A stretch of 64,000 nucleotides of DNA from Lacisediminihabitans changchengi (GCF_016634425.1 NZ_JAEPES010000002.1:248001-312000); one strand, 5' to 3'. Shown: positions 54,460 through 63,195, counted from the first letter of the stretch. Made by a program: numbers and translations. Notes: generated by a model from the sequence alone, not told the origin.

Positions 54460-55243
54460 CCGCGCCGGCCGGTTCCTCCAGCCCGGCACAGCCGCAGCCG
54501 GGATGCCGAAACCACCGGCGAATGACACGCTCGCCGGTCAGTGCGTCGAGGCTGAGTTCATCCGGTGCCTCGATGCCGTCCAGACGCTGCAGGACCGCGC
54601 GTACGACGATCGCGGCCACCTCGCCCGCTACCAGGGAGGTTTCGGTGCCGGCGGACCGACCCCAGAGTTGCGAGGCGATCGCCGGCCAGGCCGGGTCGGC
54701 ATCCGTACGGTGTCGCTCGAGGCAATACAGGCACGGCCCGCTACCGGGTTCGATCAGGGGCCCGATGTGCACCAGCTGATCGGAGAACAGCACCGGCAGG
54801 TGAGGCACATCGCGGCGCAGCCAGCGGCCGTGCTGCTCGGGGTCGAGCACGAACTGGGCGAGCACGACGGCGAGGTCCGGTCGCAGTTTCGCCTCGTCTT
54901 CCGTCGCGTCCGAACAGCGGATGCCCGCCTCGCCGAGTCGCGCTCGAACAAGTTGCGCGGTCACACCCGATCCCTCCACGGCCACCGTCCTTGCCGGATT
55001 CTCGCCCGTCTCCGCGAGCACCGGACGCAGCGCGTCGAGCGTCCCATCGAGATCGGCGAGCTCGGCATCGGCGGCGATCATCTCGAGGCCCGAGCGGCTG
55101 ATGCCGCGAAACAGCACGGCGATGACGCGTTCCTGAGCGGCGGTGACGTCGGTGAGGACCACGCGTGCGCGGTCCACGCCGAACTGGAGATCGCTCGGGC
55201 TACGCCAGACGAGCGGGAAACGGGGATCGAGTCGCAGAACCAT
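54359..55243 (-). CDS. TOMM cyclodehydratase/ThiF-like protein (Rv3196-like)
   Basis: A 294-aa protein of the actinobacterial group annotated as bacteriocin-type cyclodehydratase or ThiF-like. A VAVEGSGVTAQLVRARL segment (about 87-103) mimics the E1 nucleotide loop but without a clean GxGxxG. CLYC (171-174) and CGC (250-252) form a probable zinc site. No precursor peptide gene is nearby, so the azole-peptide label describes fold only. The last 34 residues are encoded opposite uvrD2. The position matches M. tuberculosis Rv3196, which lies near uvrD2. Confidence 0.8.
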   Translation of the reverse strand: MVLRLDPRFPLVWRSPSDLQFGVDRARVVLTDVTAAQERVIAVLFRGISRSGLEMIAADAELADLDGTLDALRPVLAETGENPARTVAVEGSGVTAQLVRARLGEAGIRCSDATEDEAKLRPDLAVVLAQFVLDPEQHGRWLRRDVPHLPVLFSDQLVHIGPLIEPGSGPCLYCLERHRTDADPAWPAIASQLWGRSAGTETSLVAGEVAAIVVRAVLQRLDGIEAPDELSLDALTGERVIRRWFRHPGCGCAGLEEPAGAVTSARPENDSASAQPRAPIPIGPRRGAAAAARA

Positions 55244-55375
55244 GCGCGCAATGATGCGCGCTCCCCGAAATCCCCGCGAAATCTATCCACAGGGCGATAA
55301 ATCGATCGCGTGGTGGGTCTCGATACGCGTCCTCGCGCGGACGCTCGGGCGCTACTCGACCGACGGAAACGGCGA

Positions 55376-56758
55376 TTAGCCCTTCGCGGAGCCGTCCTCG
55401 CCCTCGTGCGGGCGGTCGTCTCGGGTGTCGTTCAGCAGGTCTTCGATCGCCTGGTCGATGTCGTCGCGCTCGGGCTCCGCCCCGGTCAGGCGCATGACGA
55501 GACCCACCGGGTCGTCGATGTCCTGGGTGGTGGGAACGAGGTCGGGGTGCGACCAGAGGGAGTCGCGCAGGTCGCTGCCCACGTCATCCGTCAGCTTCTG
55601 CCACATGGCTGCCGCCTCGCGGAGGCGCCGTGGGCGCAGCTCGAGGCCCACCAGGGTGGAGAAGGCCGATTCGGCCGGCCCCCCGGCGGCGCGGCGCCGG
55701 CGAACCGTCTCGGCGATAGCGTCGGACTTGGGCAGACGCGTGGTCGCCTGGGCGGTGACCACATCGACCCAGCCCTCGATGAGGGCGAGCGTCGTCTCCA
55801 GCCGGCCGAGAGCAGCGAGCTGGGCATCGGACTTCGGCGGGATGAGCGCTCCGCTCACCATCGCCTCGCGCAGCTCTTCGGGGTTGGACGGGTCGAAGTC
55901 GGCCGCCAGCTCTTCGAGCCGGTCGGTGTCGATACGGATGCCCTGGGCGAACTCGGTGATCGAGGTGAGCAGCTGCAGCTTGAGCCACTTGGCGTGACGA
56001 AACAGCCGCGCGTGCGCGAGTTCGCGCACCGCCATGTAGAGCTGCACCTGGTCCTGCTCGATGTCGAGCCCCGAGCCGAACTCAGCGAGATTCTGGGGCA
56101 GCATCGCGGCCTGCTGCTCGCTGCTCGCCGTGCCTTTCCCGCCTGCGCCGAGCAGCGCGATGCCGATATCACCGCCCGATACGACCTCGCCGGAGAGCTG
56201 ACCGACCACCTGGCCGAGCTGGATCGCGAACAGGGTGCCGCCGACGTTGCGCATCAGCTTGGACGCGCCCTCGATCATGCCGGACATCTCTTCCGGCGCC
56301 TGCTCGCGAAGAACGCTGGTGAGCGAATCGGCGATGCTGGTCGCGACCGGCTCGGCGAGCTGGGTCCAGAACGGCATGGTGGCCGTGATCCACTCGGTGC
56401 GCGAGAGCAGCTTGGGGGTCGTGGTCAGCTCGGTGATCTCGGTCGCCTCGTCGAGCCAGAGGGCCGCGACATGGAACGACTGCTCGATGGCGGAGCGCTC
56501 CCCGGGCGTGATGGGGCGGACATCCGTCGCCGCGAGGCTCTTCGCCTGGTCGAGGGCCAGAGTCCAGTTGATGCCCTCCTCGCTGGACTGCAGAGCGTTC
56601 TGCAGCTGGCCGATCAGGTTCTTGATCATCTCGGGGTCGTTGGGCAGGCCAGCCGCGCTCGCGAGCTTCGCCGGGTCGATCTCCGAGTTGCCGGAGAGGA
56701 ACTGGTTGAGCATGTCGCGGAACTCGTCTTCAGGGTTCTGCGCCGAATCTTCAGGCAT
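55376..56758 (-). CDS. Zincin-like hydrolase (DUF2342, Rv3195-like)
   Basis: A 460-aa member of the DUF2342/zincin_2 family. The putative metal helix is AVRELAHARLFRHAKWLK (about 242-259); the first His of HExxH is replaced by Arg, as in this subgroup, so protease activity is doubtful. The N-terminus is polar and acidic (EDEFRDMLNQFL), and the C-terminus acidic with DDRPHEGEDGSAKG. It is divergent from the PDZ-Lon gene with 104 bases between, matching the mycobacterial Rv3195/Rv3194c pair. Confidence 0.87.
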   Translation of the reverse strand: MPEDSAQNPEDEFRDMLNQFLSGNSEIDPAKLASAAGLPNDPEMIKNLIGQLQNALQSSEEGINWTLALDQAKSLAATDVRPITPGERSAIEQSFHVAALWLDEATEITELTTTPKLLSRTEWITATMPFWTQLAEPVATSIADSLTSVLREQAPEEMSGMIEGASKLMRNVGGTLFAIQLGQVVGQLSGEVVSGGDIGIALLGAGGKGTASSEQQAAMLPQNLAEFGSGLDIEQDQVQLYMAVRELAHARLFRHAKWLKLQLLTSITEFAQGIRIDTDRLEELAADFDPSNPEELREAMVSGALIPPKSDAQLAALGRLETTLALIEGWVDVVTAQATTRLPKSDAIAETVRRRRAAGGPAESAFSTLVGLELRPRRLREAAAMWQKLTDDVGSDLRDSLWSHPDLVPTTQDIDDPVGLVMRLTGAEPERDDIDQAIEDLLNDTRDDRPHEGEDGSAKG

Positions 56759-56862
56759 GCCATCTACGCTAGCTGGAACGTCTCCGAGAGGAACGTGAAT
56801 GGCTTCGGCAGGGCTGCGCCCGTGGCGAACAACCCTGCAAGCAGTTTTCGAAAGGACGAGCG

Positions 56863-57975
56863 GTGGCTCTCTTTGCCGATGTCCCCGTCGATTCTCGCCG
56901 CCCGCGGCGCCGCGGTCGCACGGTAGGGCTCGTGCTGCTCGTGCTCGCGATCATCGCCGGCATTGCGCTCGCGACGGTGCCGACGCCGTACGTGATCGAG
57001 CAGCCGGGACCGGTGTTCAACACCCTCGGCACCGTGCAGAACGATGGCAAAGCGGTGCCCCTGATCGAGATCCCCGGTCAGAAGACGTACGCGACGTCCG
57101 GCGCGCTCGACCTTCTCACCGTCAACCTGCTCGGCGATCGCCAGAGCCCACCGAGCTGGTTCGAGGTGGCGCAGGCCTGGTTCGACCCGAGCAAGGCGGT
57201 CGTGCCGATCGACTCGGTCTACCCGGAGGGCGAGACGGTCGAGCAGTCGAACAAGCAATCCGCTGTCGACATGCAGAACTCGCAGAAGGATGCCGTGGCC
57301 GCGGCGCTCACTCAGCTCGGCTACCCGCTCACTGGCACCCTCAACGTCGAGGGCTTTTCCCCCGATTCCCCCTCGAAGGGTGCCCTGCAAAACGGCGACG
57401 AGATCCTCGCCGTGAACGGCACCAAGACCGATACCGTCGCTGGCCTCCGCAGCGTCATCGCCAAGACGGGCGCGGGCGTTCCCGTCGAGGTCTCGATCCG
57501 GCGAAAGGGCGCCGACTCCACGGTGAGCGTCACTCCGGCGCTCAGCTCAGACGACGGCAAGACGCCGATCCTCGGCATCTACCCCTCGATCAGCTACACC
57601 TTCCCGTTCGAGGTGAAAATCCAGTTGGAGAACGTCGGCGGTCCAAGCGCCGGGCAGATGTTCGCCCTCGGCATCATCGACAAGCTCACCCCGGGCAAGC
57701 TCAACGGCGGCGCGAAGGTGGCGGGCACGGGCACCATCGACGCAGAGGGCGATGTCGGACCGATCGGCGGCATCCGGCAGAAGCTGTATGGAGCGCGGGA
57801 TGCTGGCGCGACCTACTTTCTGGCCCCCAAGAGCAACTGCAACGAGGTGACTGGCCACGTCCCCAGCGGTATCAGGGTCTTCGCCGTCACGACCCTCGAC
57901 GATTCCCTTGCCGCGCTGAAGGCGATCCGCACCGGCGCGAGCACCAGCTCCCTGCCGACCTGCCCGGCAAAGTAG
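56863..57975 (+). CDS. Membrane-anchored PDZ/Lon-type serine protease (YlbL-like)
   Basis: A 370-aa protein. One N-terminal membrane helix (about 21-42) anchors an exterior PDZ domain (about 160-235; FSPDSPSKGALQNGDEILAV) and an S16 Lon-type protease domain (about 245-360). The catalytic Ser262 is in GGPSAGQMFALG and Lys307 in GGIRQKLYGARDAG, both intact. GTG 56863 is used. It precedes the UPF0182 gene by 75 bases. B. subtilis YlbL degrades the division inhibitor YneA; a similar regulatory role is possible but unproven here. Confidence 0.92.
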   Translation: MALFADVPVDSRRPRRRGRTVGLVLLVLAIIAGIALATVPTPYVIEQPGPVFNTLGTVQNDGKAVPLIEIPGQKTYATSGALDLLTVNLLGDRQSPPSWFEVAQAWFDPSKAVVPIDSVYPEGETVEQSNKQSAVDMQNSQKDAVAAALTQLGYPLTGTLNVEGFSPDSPSKGALQNGDEILAVNGTKTDTVAGLRSVIAKTGAGVPVEVSIRRKGADSTVSVTPALSSDDGKTPILGIYPSISYTFPFEVKIQLENVGGPSAGQMFALGIIDKLTPGKLNGGAKVAGTGTIDAEGDVGPIGGIRQKLYGARDAGATYFLAPKSNCNEVTGHVPSGIRVFAVTTLDDSLAALKAIRTGASTSSLPTCPAK

Positions 57976-58050
57976 CAAGCGCCAGGTGTCGCCACGATCG
58001 TGCCCTTAAGATGATGCCCACAGCATCCATACCCAGCCAGGAGCAGTGTC

Positions 58051-60975
58051 TTGACCTCCACACCATCTGACGAGCGTCGTCCGGCATCGCGATCACGGGT
58101 GACGGTGCTCGTCACGATCGCCGTCCTCGTCGTGCTCGTCGTGCTCTTCTTCATCTTCGCGAGCCTCTACACCGACTGGCTGTGGTTCCAGCAGCTCGGA
58201 TTCCTCAACGTGCTCACCACGCAATGGGTGGCGAGTGCGGTGATGTTCTTCATCGGATTCTTCGGCATGGCGATCCCGATCTTCGTGAGCATCGAGGTCG
58301 CGTTCCGATTCCGCCCGGTCTACGCGAAGCTCAACGCCCAGCTCGACCGTTACCAGCAGGTCGTGGAACCGCTGCGTCGCCTCGCCATGTGGGGAATCCC
58401 GGCGGTGATCGGCCTGTTCGCCGGAATCGCGTCGTCGTCTCGCTGGCAGCTGGCGCTGGAATGGTTGAACGGCACGCCGACCGGCAAGGTCGACCCGCAG
58501 TTTCACCTCGACGTCTCGTTCTACCTGTTCGCACTGCCCTTCTATCAGGCGGTAGCGGCCTTCGCCTCGGCGACTGTGCTCATCTCCGGCATCGCCGCGA
58601 TCGCCACCAGCTACCTGTACGGCGCACTCCGCTTCGGCAACCGCGAGGTGCGCATCTCCCGCACCGCTCGCGTGCAGCTCTCGGTGACCGGCGCGGTGTA
58701 TCTCGCGCTGCAGGCGGGGAGCATCTGGCTCGACCAGTACGCGACACTCAGCACCAACACGTCGAGCAACATCACGAACTTGGTCGGAGCGTCCTACGCC
58801 GACGTGCACGCCGTCATCCCGGGCCGGGCTATTCTCGCCGGAGCCGCCGCGATCGTCGCCGTACTGTTCATCATCACCGCGATTATCGGGCGCTGGCGTC
58901 TGCCGATCATCGGTACTGCGTTGCTTCTCGTCAGCGGACTGATCATCGGCTCGATCTACCCGTGGATCGTCGAGAAGTTCCAGGTCGAGCCGAGCCAGCG
59001 CAGCTTGGAGGCGCCGTACATCGACCGGAACATCAGCGCGACGCGGGATGCCTATGGGGTGAACTCCGTCAAGGAACGCGCGTACGACGCGGTGACGGAT
59101 GCCGAGCCAGGCACCCTGCGCAACGACGTCGAAACGACCGCGAACATCCGCATCATCGACCCCGCCCTGATCTCGCCGGCATTCGCCCAGCTGCAGCAGA
59201 TCAAGCAGTACTACACCTTCAATAAGTACCTGGATGTCGACCGCTACACGATCGACGGCAAGGTGCAAGACACGGTGCTCGGAGTTCGCGAGCTCGACCA
59301 GTCGAACACCGGCGCCCAGGCGAGCTGGTTCAACAACGTGCTCGTGTACACGCACGGTTACGGTGTGGTCGCCGCCTACGGCAACCAGCGCTCGACCGAA
59401 GGCCTGCCGGTATTCCTGGAGTCTGGCATCCCCGACACCGGAAAGCTGGGCAAATTCCAGCCGCGCATCTACTTCGGCGAGAGCTCTCCGTCGTACTCGA
59501 TCGTCGGTGCTCCGAAGGGCAAGAAGCCCGTCGAACTCGACTACCCGTCGAGCGGTGGTGCGGACAACCAGAACGCGACCACCACGTTCGCCGGCAACGG
59601 CGGCCCGAAGCTCGACAACGTATTCAAGCGCCTGGTCTACTCGATCAAATTCCAGTCCGAGCAGATCCTGCTGTCGGATGCGGTGAGCGACAGTTCGCAG
59701 ATCCTCTACAACCGCGACCCCGCCAAGCGCGTGCAGAAAGCGGCGCCGTACCTCACCCTCGACAGCGACCCGTACCCGGCAGTGGTGGATGGCCGTGTGC
59801 AGTGGATCATCGACGGCTACACCACCAGCGACAAGTACCCGTACTCGGCGGTGCTGCAGCTCAGTAGTGCCATCTCAGACACCTACACGCCGACGCCGCA
59901 GTTGGCGCTCGACAACGTCAACTACATCCGCAACTCGGTCAAGGCCACGGTCGACGCCTATACCGGCAAGGTGACGCTGTACGCCTGGGATGACAAAGAC
60001 CCGATCCTGAAGACCTGGCAGAAGATCTTCCCCTCGACGATCAAGCCGCTGAAGGACATGAGCTCGGAGTTGGTGCAGCACGTGCGCTACCCGGCCGACC
60101 TGTTCAAGGCCCAGCGCCAGATCCTCGGCACCTACCACGTGACCGACTCGGACACCTGGTTCTCCGGCTCTGACGCCTGGGTCACCCCGAACGATCCGAC
60201 CAAGCCGTCGGCGACGGCGCGTCTTCAGCCGCCGTACTACCTCACGATGAAGCTGCCCGGACAGAAAGAGTCGGCGTTCTCGCTGTATTCGACGTACATC
60301 CCGAAGTCGACGGTTTCTGGCACCCGGAGCATCCTGACCGGATACCTTGCTGCAGACGGTGATGCCGGAAAGACGGCGGGCCAGAAGGCATCGAGCTACG
60401 GCAAGCTCACGCTGTTGGCCCTGCCGAAACAGACCAGTGTGCCGGGGCCCGGTCGGGTGGAGACCACCTTCACGACCGACACCGAGGTGGCGAACCAGTT
60501 GGCGCTGCTCGCCCGAGGCGACACCAATGTGGAGAAGGGCAACCTGCTCACGGTGCCGGTCGGCGGAGGGCTGCTGTACGTGCAGCCGGTCTATGTTTCC
60601 TCGAACGCGGAGACCAGCTTCCCCGTGCTGCGCAAGATCCTGGTGTCGTTCGGTGACAAGATCGCGTTCGAAGACACCCTCGACGGCGCGTTGAACTCGC
60701 TGTTCGGTGGCGACTCCGGGGCGACGGCAGGCGACGGGGGAGTGACGACGCCCACGATTCCGAATGTTCCCGACACGGGCACCGGCACGGGTACCGGGAC
60801 CACGACGCCGACGAATCCGACGAACGACCCGCAGCTCAAGTCCGCGCTCGCCGCCGTGCAGACCGCGCTCACCGAGCGCGCGGCCGCACTCAAGTCGGGT
60901 GACCTCGCGGCCTACGCCACAGCGGACGCCAAGCTCGTGGCCGCGCTCAACGCGCTGTTCGCCCTGGAGCAGTAG
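58051..60975 (+). CDS. UPF0182 large membrane protein (Rv3193c-like)
   Basis: A 974-aa protein of the UPF0182 family, function unknown. Seven hydrophobic helices fall in the first 330 residues (first at about 20-40), followed by a very large exterior domain (about 340-890) with a FQPRIYFGESSPSYSIVG segment. A threonine/glycine/proline linker (about 900-925, TGTGTGTTTPTNPTNDP) leads to an Ala/Leu-rich helix that ends the protein. TTG 58051 has GGAG nine bases upstream. Confidence 0.93.
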   Translation: MTSTPSDERRPASRSRVTVLVTIAVLVVLVVLFFIFASLYTDWLWFQQLGFLNVLTTQWVASAVMFFIGFFGMAIPIFVSIEVAFRFRPVYAKLNAQLDRYQQVVEPLRRLAMWGIPAVIGLFAGIASSSRWQLALEWLNGTPTGKVDPQFHLDVSFYLFALPFYQAVAAFASATVLISGIAAIATSYLYGALRFGNREVRISRTARVQLSVTGAVYLALQAGSIWLDQYATLSTNTSSNITNLVGASYADVHAVIPGRAILAGAAAIVAVLFIITAIIGRWRLPIIGTALLLVSGLIIGSIYPWIVEKFQVEPSQRSLEAPYIDRNISATRDAYGVNSVKERAYDAVTDAEPGTLRNDVETTANIRIIDPALISPAFAQLQQIKQYYTFNKYLDVDRYTIDGKVQDTVLGVRELDQSNTGAQASWFNNVLVYTHGYGVVAAYGNQRSTEGLPVFLESGIPDTGKLGKFQPRIYFGESSPSYSIVGAPKGKKPVELDYPSSGGADNQNATTTFAGNGGPKLDNVFKRLVYSIKFQSEQILLSDAVSDSSQILYNRDPAKRVQKAAPYLTLDSDPYPAVVDGRVQWIIDGYTTSDKYPYSAVLQLSSAISDTYTPTPQLALDNVNYIRNSVKATVDAYTGKVTLYAWDDKDPILKTWQKIFPSTIKPLKDMSSELVQHVRYPADLFKAQRQILGTYHVTDSDTWFSGSDAWVTPNDPTKPSATARLQPPYYLTMKLPGQKESAFSLYSTYIPKSTVSGTRSILTGYLAADGDAGKTAGQKASSYGKLTLLALPKQTSVPGPGRVETTFTTDTEVANQLALLARGDTNVEKGNLLTVPVGGGLLYVQPVYVSSNAETSFPVLRKILVSFGDKIAFEDTLDGALNSLFGGDSGATAGDGGVTTPTIPNVPDTGTGTGTGTTTPTNPTNDPQLKSALAAVQTALTERAAALKSGDLAAYATADAKLVAALNALFALEQ

Positions 60976-60990
60976 CCGCGCGCAGTAGTG

Positions 60991-61029
60991 CGGCTCAGTA
61001 ACGTGGCTCAGTAACGCGGCTCAGTAACG
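60991..61029. repeat. 13-bp tandem repeat after the UPF0182 gene (3 copies)
   Basis: CGGCTCAGTAACG at 60991, TGGCTCAGTAACG at 61004 and CGGCTCAGTAACG at 61017 are contiguous, with a degenerate fourth unit after. It begins 16 bases past the stop codon. Confidence 0.9.
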
Positions 61030-61062
61030 CGCTTCGTAAGGTAGCTGTGCACCGCGTGTCGC

Positions 61063-61131
61063 CGGTTGTGCCCGTTTGTGACGGTCGTGCCTGCTCGTGC
61101 AGGCACAACCCGCACAAACGGGCACAATCCG
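61063..61131. repeat. 69-bp palindrome P2, relative of P1
   Basis: Arms start CGGTTGTGCCCGTTTGTG and return as CACAAACGGGCACAATCCG around a GCCTGCTCGTGCAGGC centre. Arm and centre sequences are shared with P1 at 38869-38940 (TTGTGCCCGTT, CTGCTCG). A partial copy of the arm, AACGGGCACAGC, follows at 61135. It lies between the UPF0182 gene and the initiator tRNA. Confidence 0.9.
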
Positions 61132-61206
61132 ATTAACGGGCACAGCTGCGCGCGGCGGCCCCGCGGTCAGGAGCACTCAGAACCCGTGCTAAAGTTGATC
61201 TTGTAG

Positions 61207-61283
61207 CGCGGGGTGGAGCAGTTCGGTAGCTCGCTGGGCTCATAACCCAGAGGTCGCAGGTTCAAATCCTGTCCCCGCAACCA
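61207..61283 (+). tRNA. Initiator tRNA-fMet (anticodon CAT)
   Basis: A 77-base cloverleaf with encoded CCA. The acceptor stem CGCGGGG/CCCCGCA has the C1-A72 mismatch of initiator tRNAs, and the anticodon stem CTGGG-CTCATAA-CCCAG has the three G-C pairs needed for P-site entry. The T arm is AGGTTCAAATCCT-like and conventional. Transcribed rightwards, with a clear terminator 28 bases after CCA. Confidence 0.97.
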
Positions 61284-61600
61284 AGGCCTCGGCCAAAGTT
61301 CGATACCCAGAAATCCCCTTCGAAAGAAGGGGATTTTTGCGTATCCGGATGTTTTCCCGTTGCCAATCGCCTTCGTCGTCGCGTTGAGTCGAATCAGGAT
61401 CCGCCGCGCTAGATGCGTGTGAAACCAGTGGCAGCACGGTTGCTGCTGCTCCGATTGCTGCCGCGCTGAGCAAGCCATATCGGTTGGGCCTTCTCCTCGC
61501 CGAAGACTGTGATCCCATGGCGGATCTGCCCTCAAAATCTCAGGATTTTTTGAGCTTCCCCAGCTTGAACCGGCCCATTTCGTGGTGTTATTTTTTTGGT
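61284..61600. other. Gene-free stretch between tRNA-fMet and hsp20
   Basis: About 320 bases contain the tRNA terminator (61311-61338) and no supported gene. The region is AT-richer than its surroundings, with runs such as GATTTTTTGAGC and TTATTTTTTTGG near the right end, which probably holds the hsp20 promoter. On the minus strand, 61518-61320 could encode a basic, hydrophobic, signal-peptide-like start (RRRPNRYGLLSAAAIGAA) that runs into the tRNA; I take it as chance or a relic. Confidence 0.6.
61311..61338 (+). terminator. Rho-independent terminator of tRNA-fMet
   Basis: AAATCCCCTTC pairs with GAAGGGGATTT over 11 bp around a GAAA loop and runs into a short T-tract (TTTTT including the arm). 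Confidence 0.93.
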
Positions 61601-61621
61601 GTTGAGTCACTCGGACTCAAC
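61601..61621. promoter_or_regulatory. HAIR element (HspR-binding site) upstream of hsp20
   Basis: GTTGAGT-CACTCGG-ACTCAAC matches the HspR-associated inverted repeat CTTGAGT-N7-ACTCAAG in core and spacing. It lies 27 bp before the hsp20 start and just after a T-rich stretch. HspR repression with heat-shock release is the expected control. Confidence 0.9.
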
Positions 61622-61647
61622 TCTCATCGAAGGGAGATTGATTCATT

Positions 61648-62079
61648 ATGGCAATGTCTTACGATCCTTTTGGCGAGCTGGACCGCCTGGCGGGTTCGCT
61701 TCTGCAGAACCGCCCCGGCCCCCGTTTCATGCCAGTAGATCTGTACCGTGATGGCGACCGGTACGTTTTGAGCGCCGACCTCCCGGGCGTTGACCCCGGC
61801 TCGGTAGACATCGACGTTGACGGGCAGTTGCTGACCATCAGGGCGCAGCGCACCGCCGGGTCGGCCGACGGCGCGAAGTGGCTCGTGCAGGAGCGACCGT
61901 CTGGAAGCTACCTGCGGCAGTTCAGCCTCGGAGAGGGCTTGGACATGGAGAAGATCTCGGCCACGTACGACAACGGGGTCTTGAGTGTGATCATCCCGGT
62001 GAGCGAGAAGGCAAAGCCCCGGCGGATCCAGGTCCAGAGCAGGGACCACGCCGGGCAGAAGACACTTACCCACAGCTGA
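61648..62079 (+). CDS. Small heat shock protein, HSP20 family
   Basis: A 143-aa ATP-independent chaperone. The alpha-crystallin domain spans about 30-130 (FMPVDLYRDGDRYVLSADLP at its start, YDNGVLSVIIPV as the conserved beta8-beta9 strand). The N-terminal FGELDRLAGSLL segment is typical of actinobacterial Hsp18-like proteins. ATG 61648 follows AAGGGAG at 11-17 bases. Control by the HAIR element upstream is likely. Confidence 0.95.
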   Translation: MAMSYDPFGELDRLAGSLLQNRPGPRFMPVDLYRDGDRYVLSADLPGVDPGSVDIDVDGQLLTIRAQRTAGSADGAKWLVQERPSGSYLRQFSLGEGLDMEKISATYDNGVLSVIIPVSEKAKPRRIQVQSRDHAGQKTLTHS

Positions 62080-62110
62080 TACCGCGACTCCGCGAGTGGT
62101 GGGAGTGACA

Positions 62111-62410
62111 ATGGTGGGAGTGAGGATGCTGGCGGCAACAGAAACAGCGACAGATCTCGACCTCATCGAGCCGGCCGAAGAGCGGCTCCGTGTCCAGCAG
62201 TTGGACCAGGAGTCAGTCGATCTGGTGTTCTGGGACATCGTGAACGCCGATTGGCCCCCTGTAGTGATGACCGGCACCACCATGCCGCCGTGGGGCGGTC
62301 CACTCAGAGAGCCAGGACCAGACCGAGGCGCCGATGTTTCACACCCGAGCGGACCAGGTACGGCGGTCACTGTCTCTGAGTGTCAAAGGTCGCCACCGCA
62401 TCGCGTGTGA
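62111..62410 (+). CDS. Small hypothetical protein after hsp20
   Basis: A 99-aa frame starting at ATG 62111 with GGGAG five bases upstream; ATG 62126 is equally good. Residues about 15-50 (DLIEPAEERLRVQQLDQESV and a FWDIVNADWPP end) look like an acidic helical domain similar to short actinobacterial proteins that end in EFDAIIAAEWP. The C-terminal half is low-complexity proline/glycine and may not be conserved. It lies 31 bases after hsp20 and could be co-transcribed. Function unknown. Confidence 0.42.
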   Translation: MVGVRMLAATETATDLDLIEPAEERLRVQQLDQESVDLVFWDIVNADWPPVVMTGTTMPPWGGPLREPGPDRGADVSHPSGPGTAVTVSECQRSPPHRV

Positions 62411-62435
62411 GTGACAAGGCCAACAACCACAAAAT

Positions 62436-62473
62436 AATGGCCCGGAGGGAACCCAGGTTCCCTCCGGGCCATT
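62436..62473. terminator. Perfect 18-bp bidirectional terminator hairpin
   Basis: AATGGCCCGGAGGGAACC and its exact complement are separated by two bases. TTGTTCT follows on the plus strand and TTATTTTGTGG on the minus strand. It separates the rightward hsp20 unit from the leftward gene at 62497-63117 and suits both. Confidence 0.93.
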
Positions 62474-62496
62474 GTTCTGAAATGGCGTTTCCGAAA

Positions 62497-63117
62497 CTAC
62501 AGCCCGCAGTGGCTCGAGTGCTCGTCACGATTGTGGTCGATGCCGTCGTCGAAGCGGTCGTCGGTGAGTCGCTGATGACCGCTGCGCTGGCGCACGTCGT
62601 GCAGCGTGGTCACGCCGAGGCAGGGGATCGCGAGCAGGTCGCCCCCTGCCAGATCCGACGGGAGTTCGACGGCGAGCAGCGAGGTGCCGCTCGGTTGCAG
62701 CACCACGGCTCGCGCGTGGGCGGTCGAGCACCGCCCGATTATGCGGGCCTCGGTGACGAGGGGGCGGCATCCGTCGAGTTCCGCGTCGAGCCAGGCCTCG
62801 AGGCCGCCGTCAGCGCGCTGCTGCACCGCCGTGACGCGGGTCACCAGCACCGACGCCAGGTCGCTCTCGGAGCGCCGACCGTGGGTGCCCGGGATGACGG
62901 CGGCCGCCGTATGCACACACGGCGTGTCGCACCACTCGGCCAACCGCACGAGCGAGACGCCAGCGACGGTGATGTCGGTCGGACTGGCGGCGGTGAACTC
63001 GGGCCAACGATCGACGACGACGGGATCGGCGATCGAGCGCCGAAGGGACGGGATGATGTGGGTGAGCGTCAACGGACGCTCGCTAGATCTGCAATCACCC
63101 TCAGAGAATCGCTCCAT
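62497..63117 (-). CDS. Hypothetical protein, 206 aa
   Basis: A soluble 206-aa protein starting MERFSEGDCRSSERPLTLTH. A central beta-rich part has VVVDRWPEFTAASPTDITVA (about 34-53) and GVSLVRLAEWCDTPCVHTAA. The C-terminus is His/Asp-rich (HQRLTDDRFDDGIDHNRDEH), which could bind metal. Codon use is like the neighbours and the terminator at its end supports a real gene. ATG 63115-63117 is chosen; its ribosome site is weak. It is divergent from the nitrilase gene. I do not recognise the family. Confidence 0.62.
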   Translation of the reverse strand: MERFSEGDCRSSERPLTLTHIIPSLRRSIADPVVVDRWPEFTAASPTDITVAGVSLVRLAEWCDTPCVHTAAAVIPGTHGRRSESDLASVLVTRVTAVQQRADGGLEAWLDAELDGCRPLVTEARIIGRCSTAHARAVVLQPSGTSLLAVELPSDLAGGDLLAIPCLGVTTLHDVRQRSGHQRLTDDRFDDGIDHNRDEHSSHCGL

Positions 63118-63195
63118 CGGCGCCTCGGTCTCAGAATCCTGACGCGATCCTGACGGCCGCATCCGCCATCCTGACGAGGCCCGTAGGCTGGCGCC

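Noticed and set aside
54359..55243. RiPP (thiazole/oxazole peptide) biosynthetic cluster based on the cyclodehydratase-like protein
   Set aside because: No precursor peptide, dehydrogenase or YcaO gene is present, and the same gene sits near uvrD2 in mycobacteria, so it is a housekeeping relative.
55297..55306. CTATCCACAG resembling a DnaA box
   Set aside because: It is a single copy with no AT-rich unwinding region, dnaA or dnaN nearby, so there is no support for an origin.
61240..61518. 92-codon minus-strand frame ending in GTGFEPATSGL
   Set aside because: The C-terminal string is the well-known artefact of reading antisense through a tRNA gene, and the frame crosses the tRNA and its terminator.
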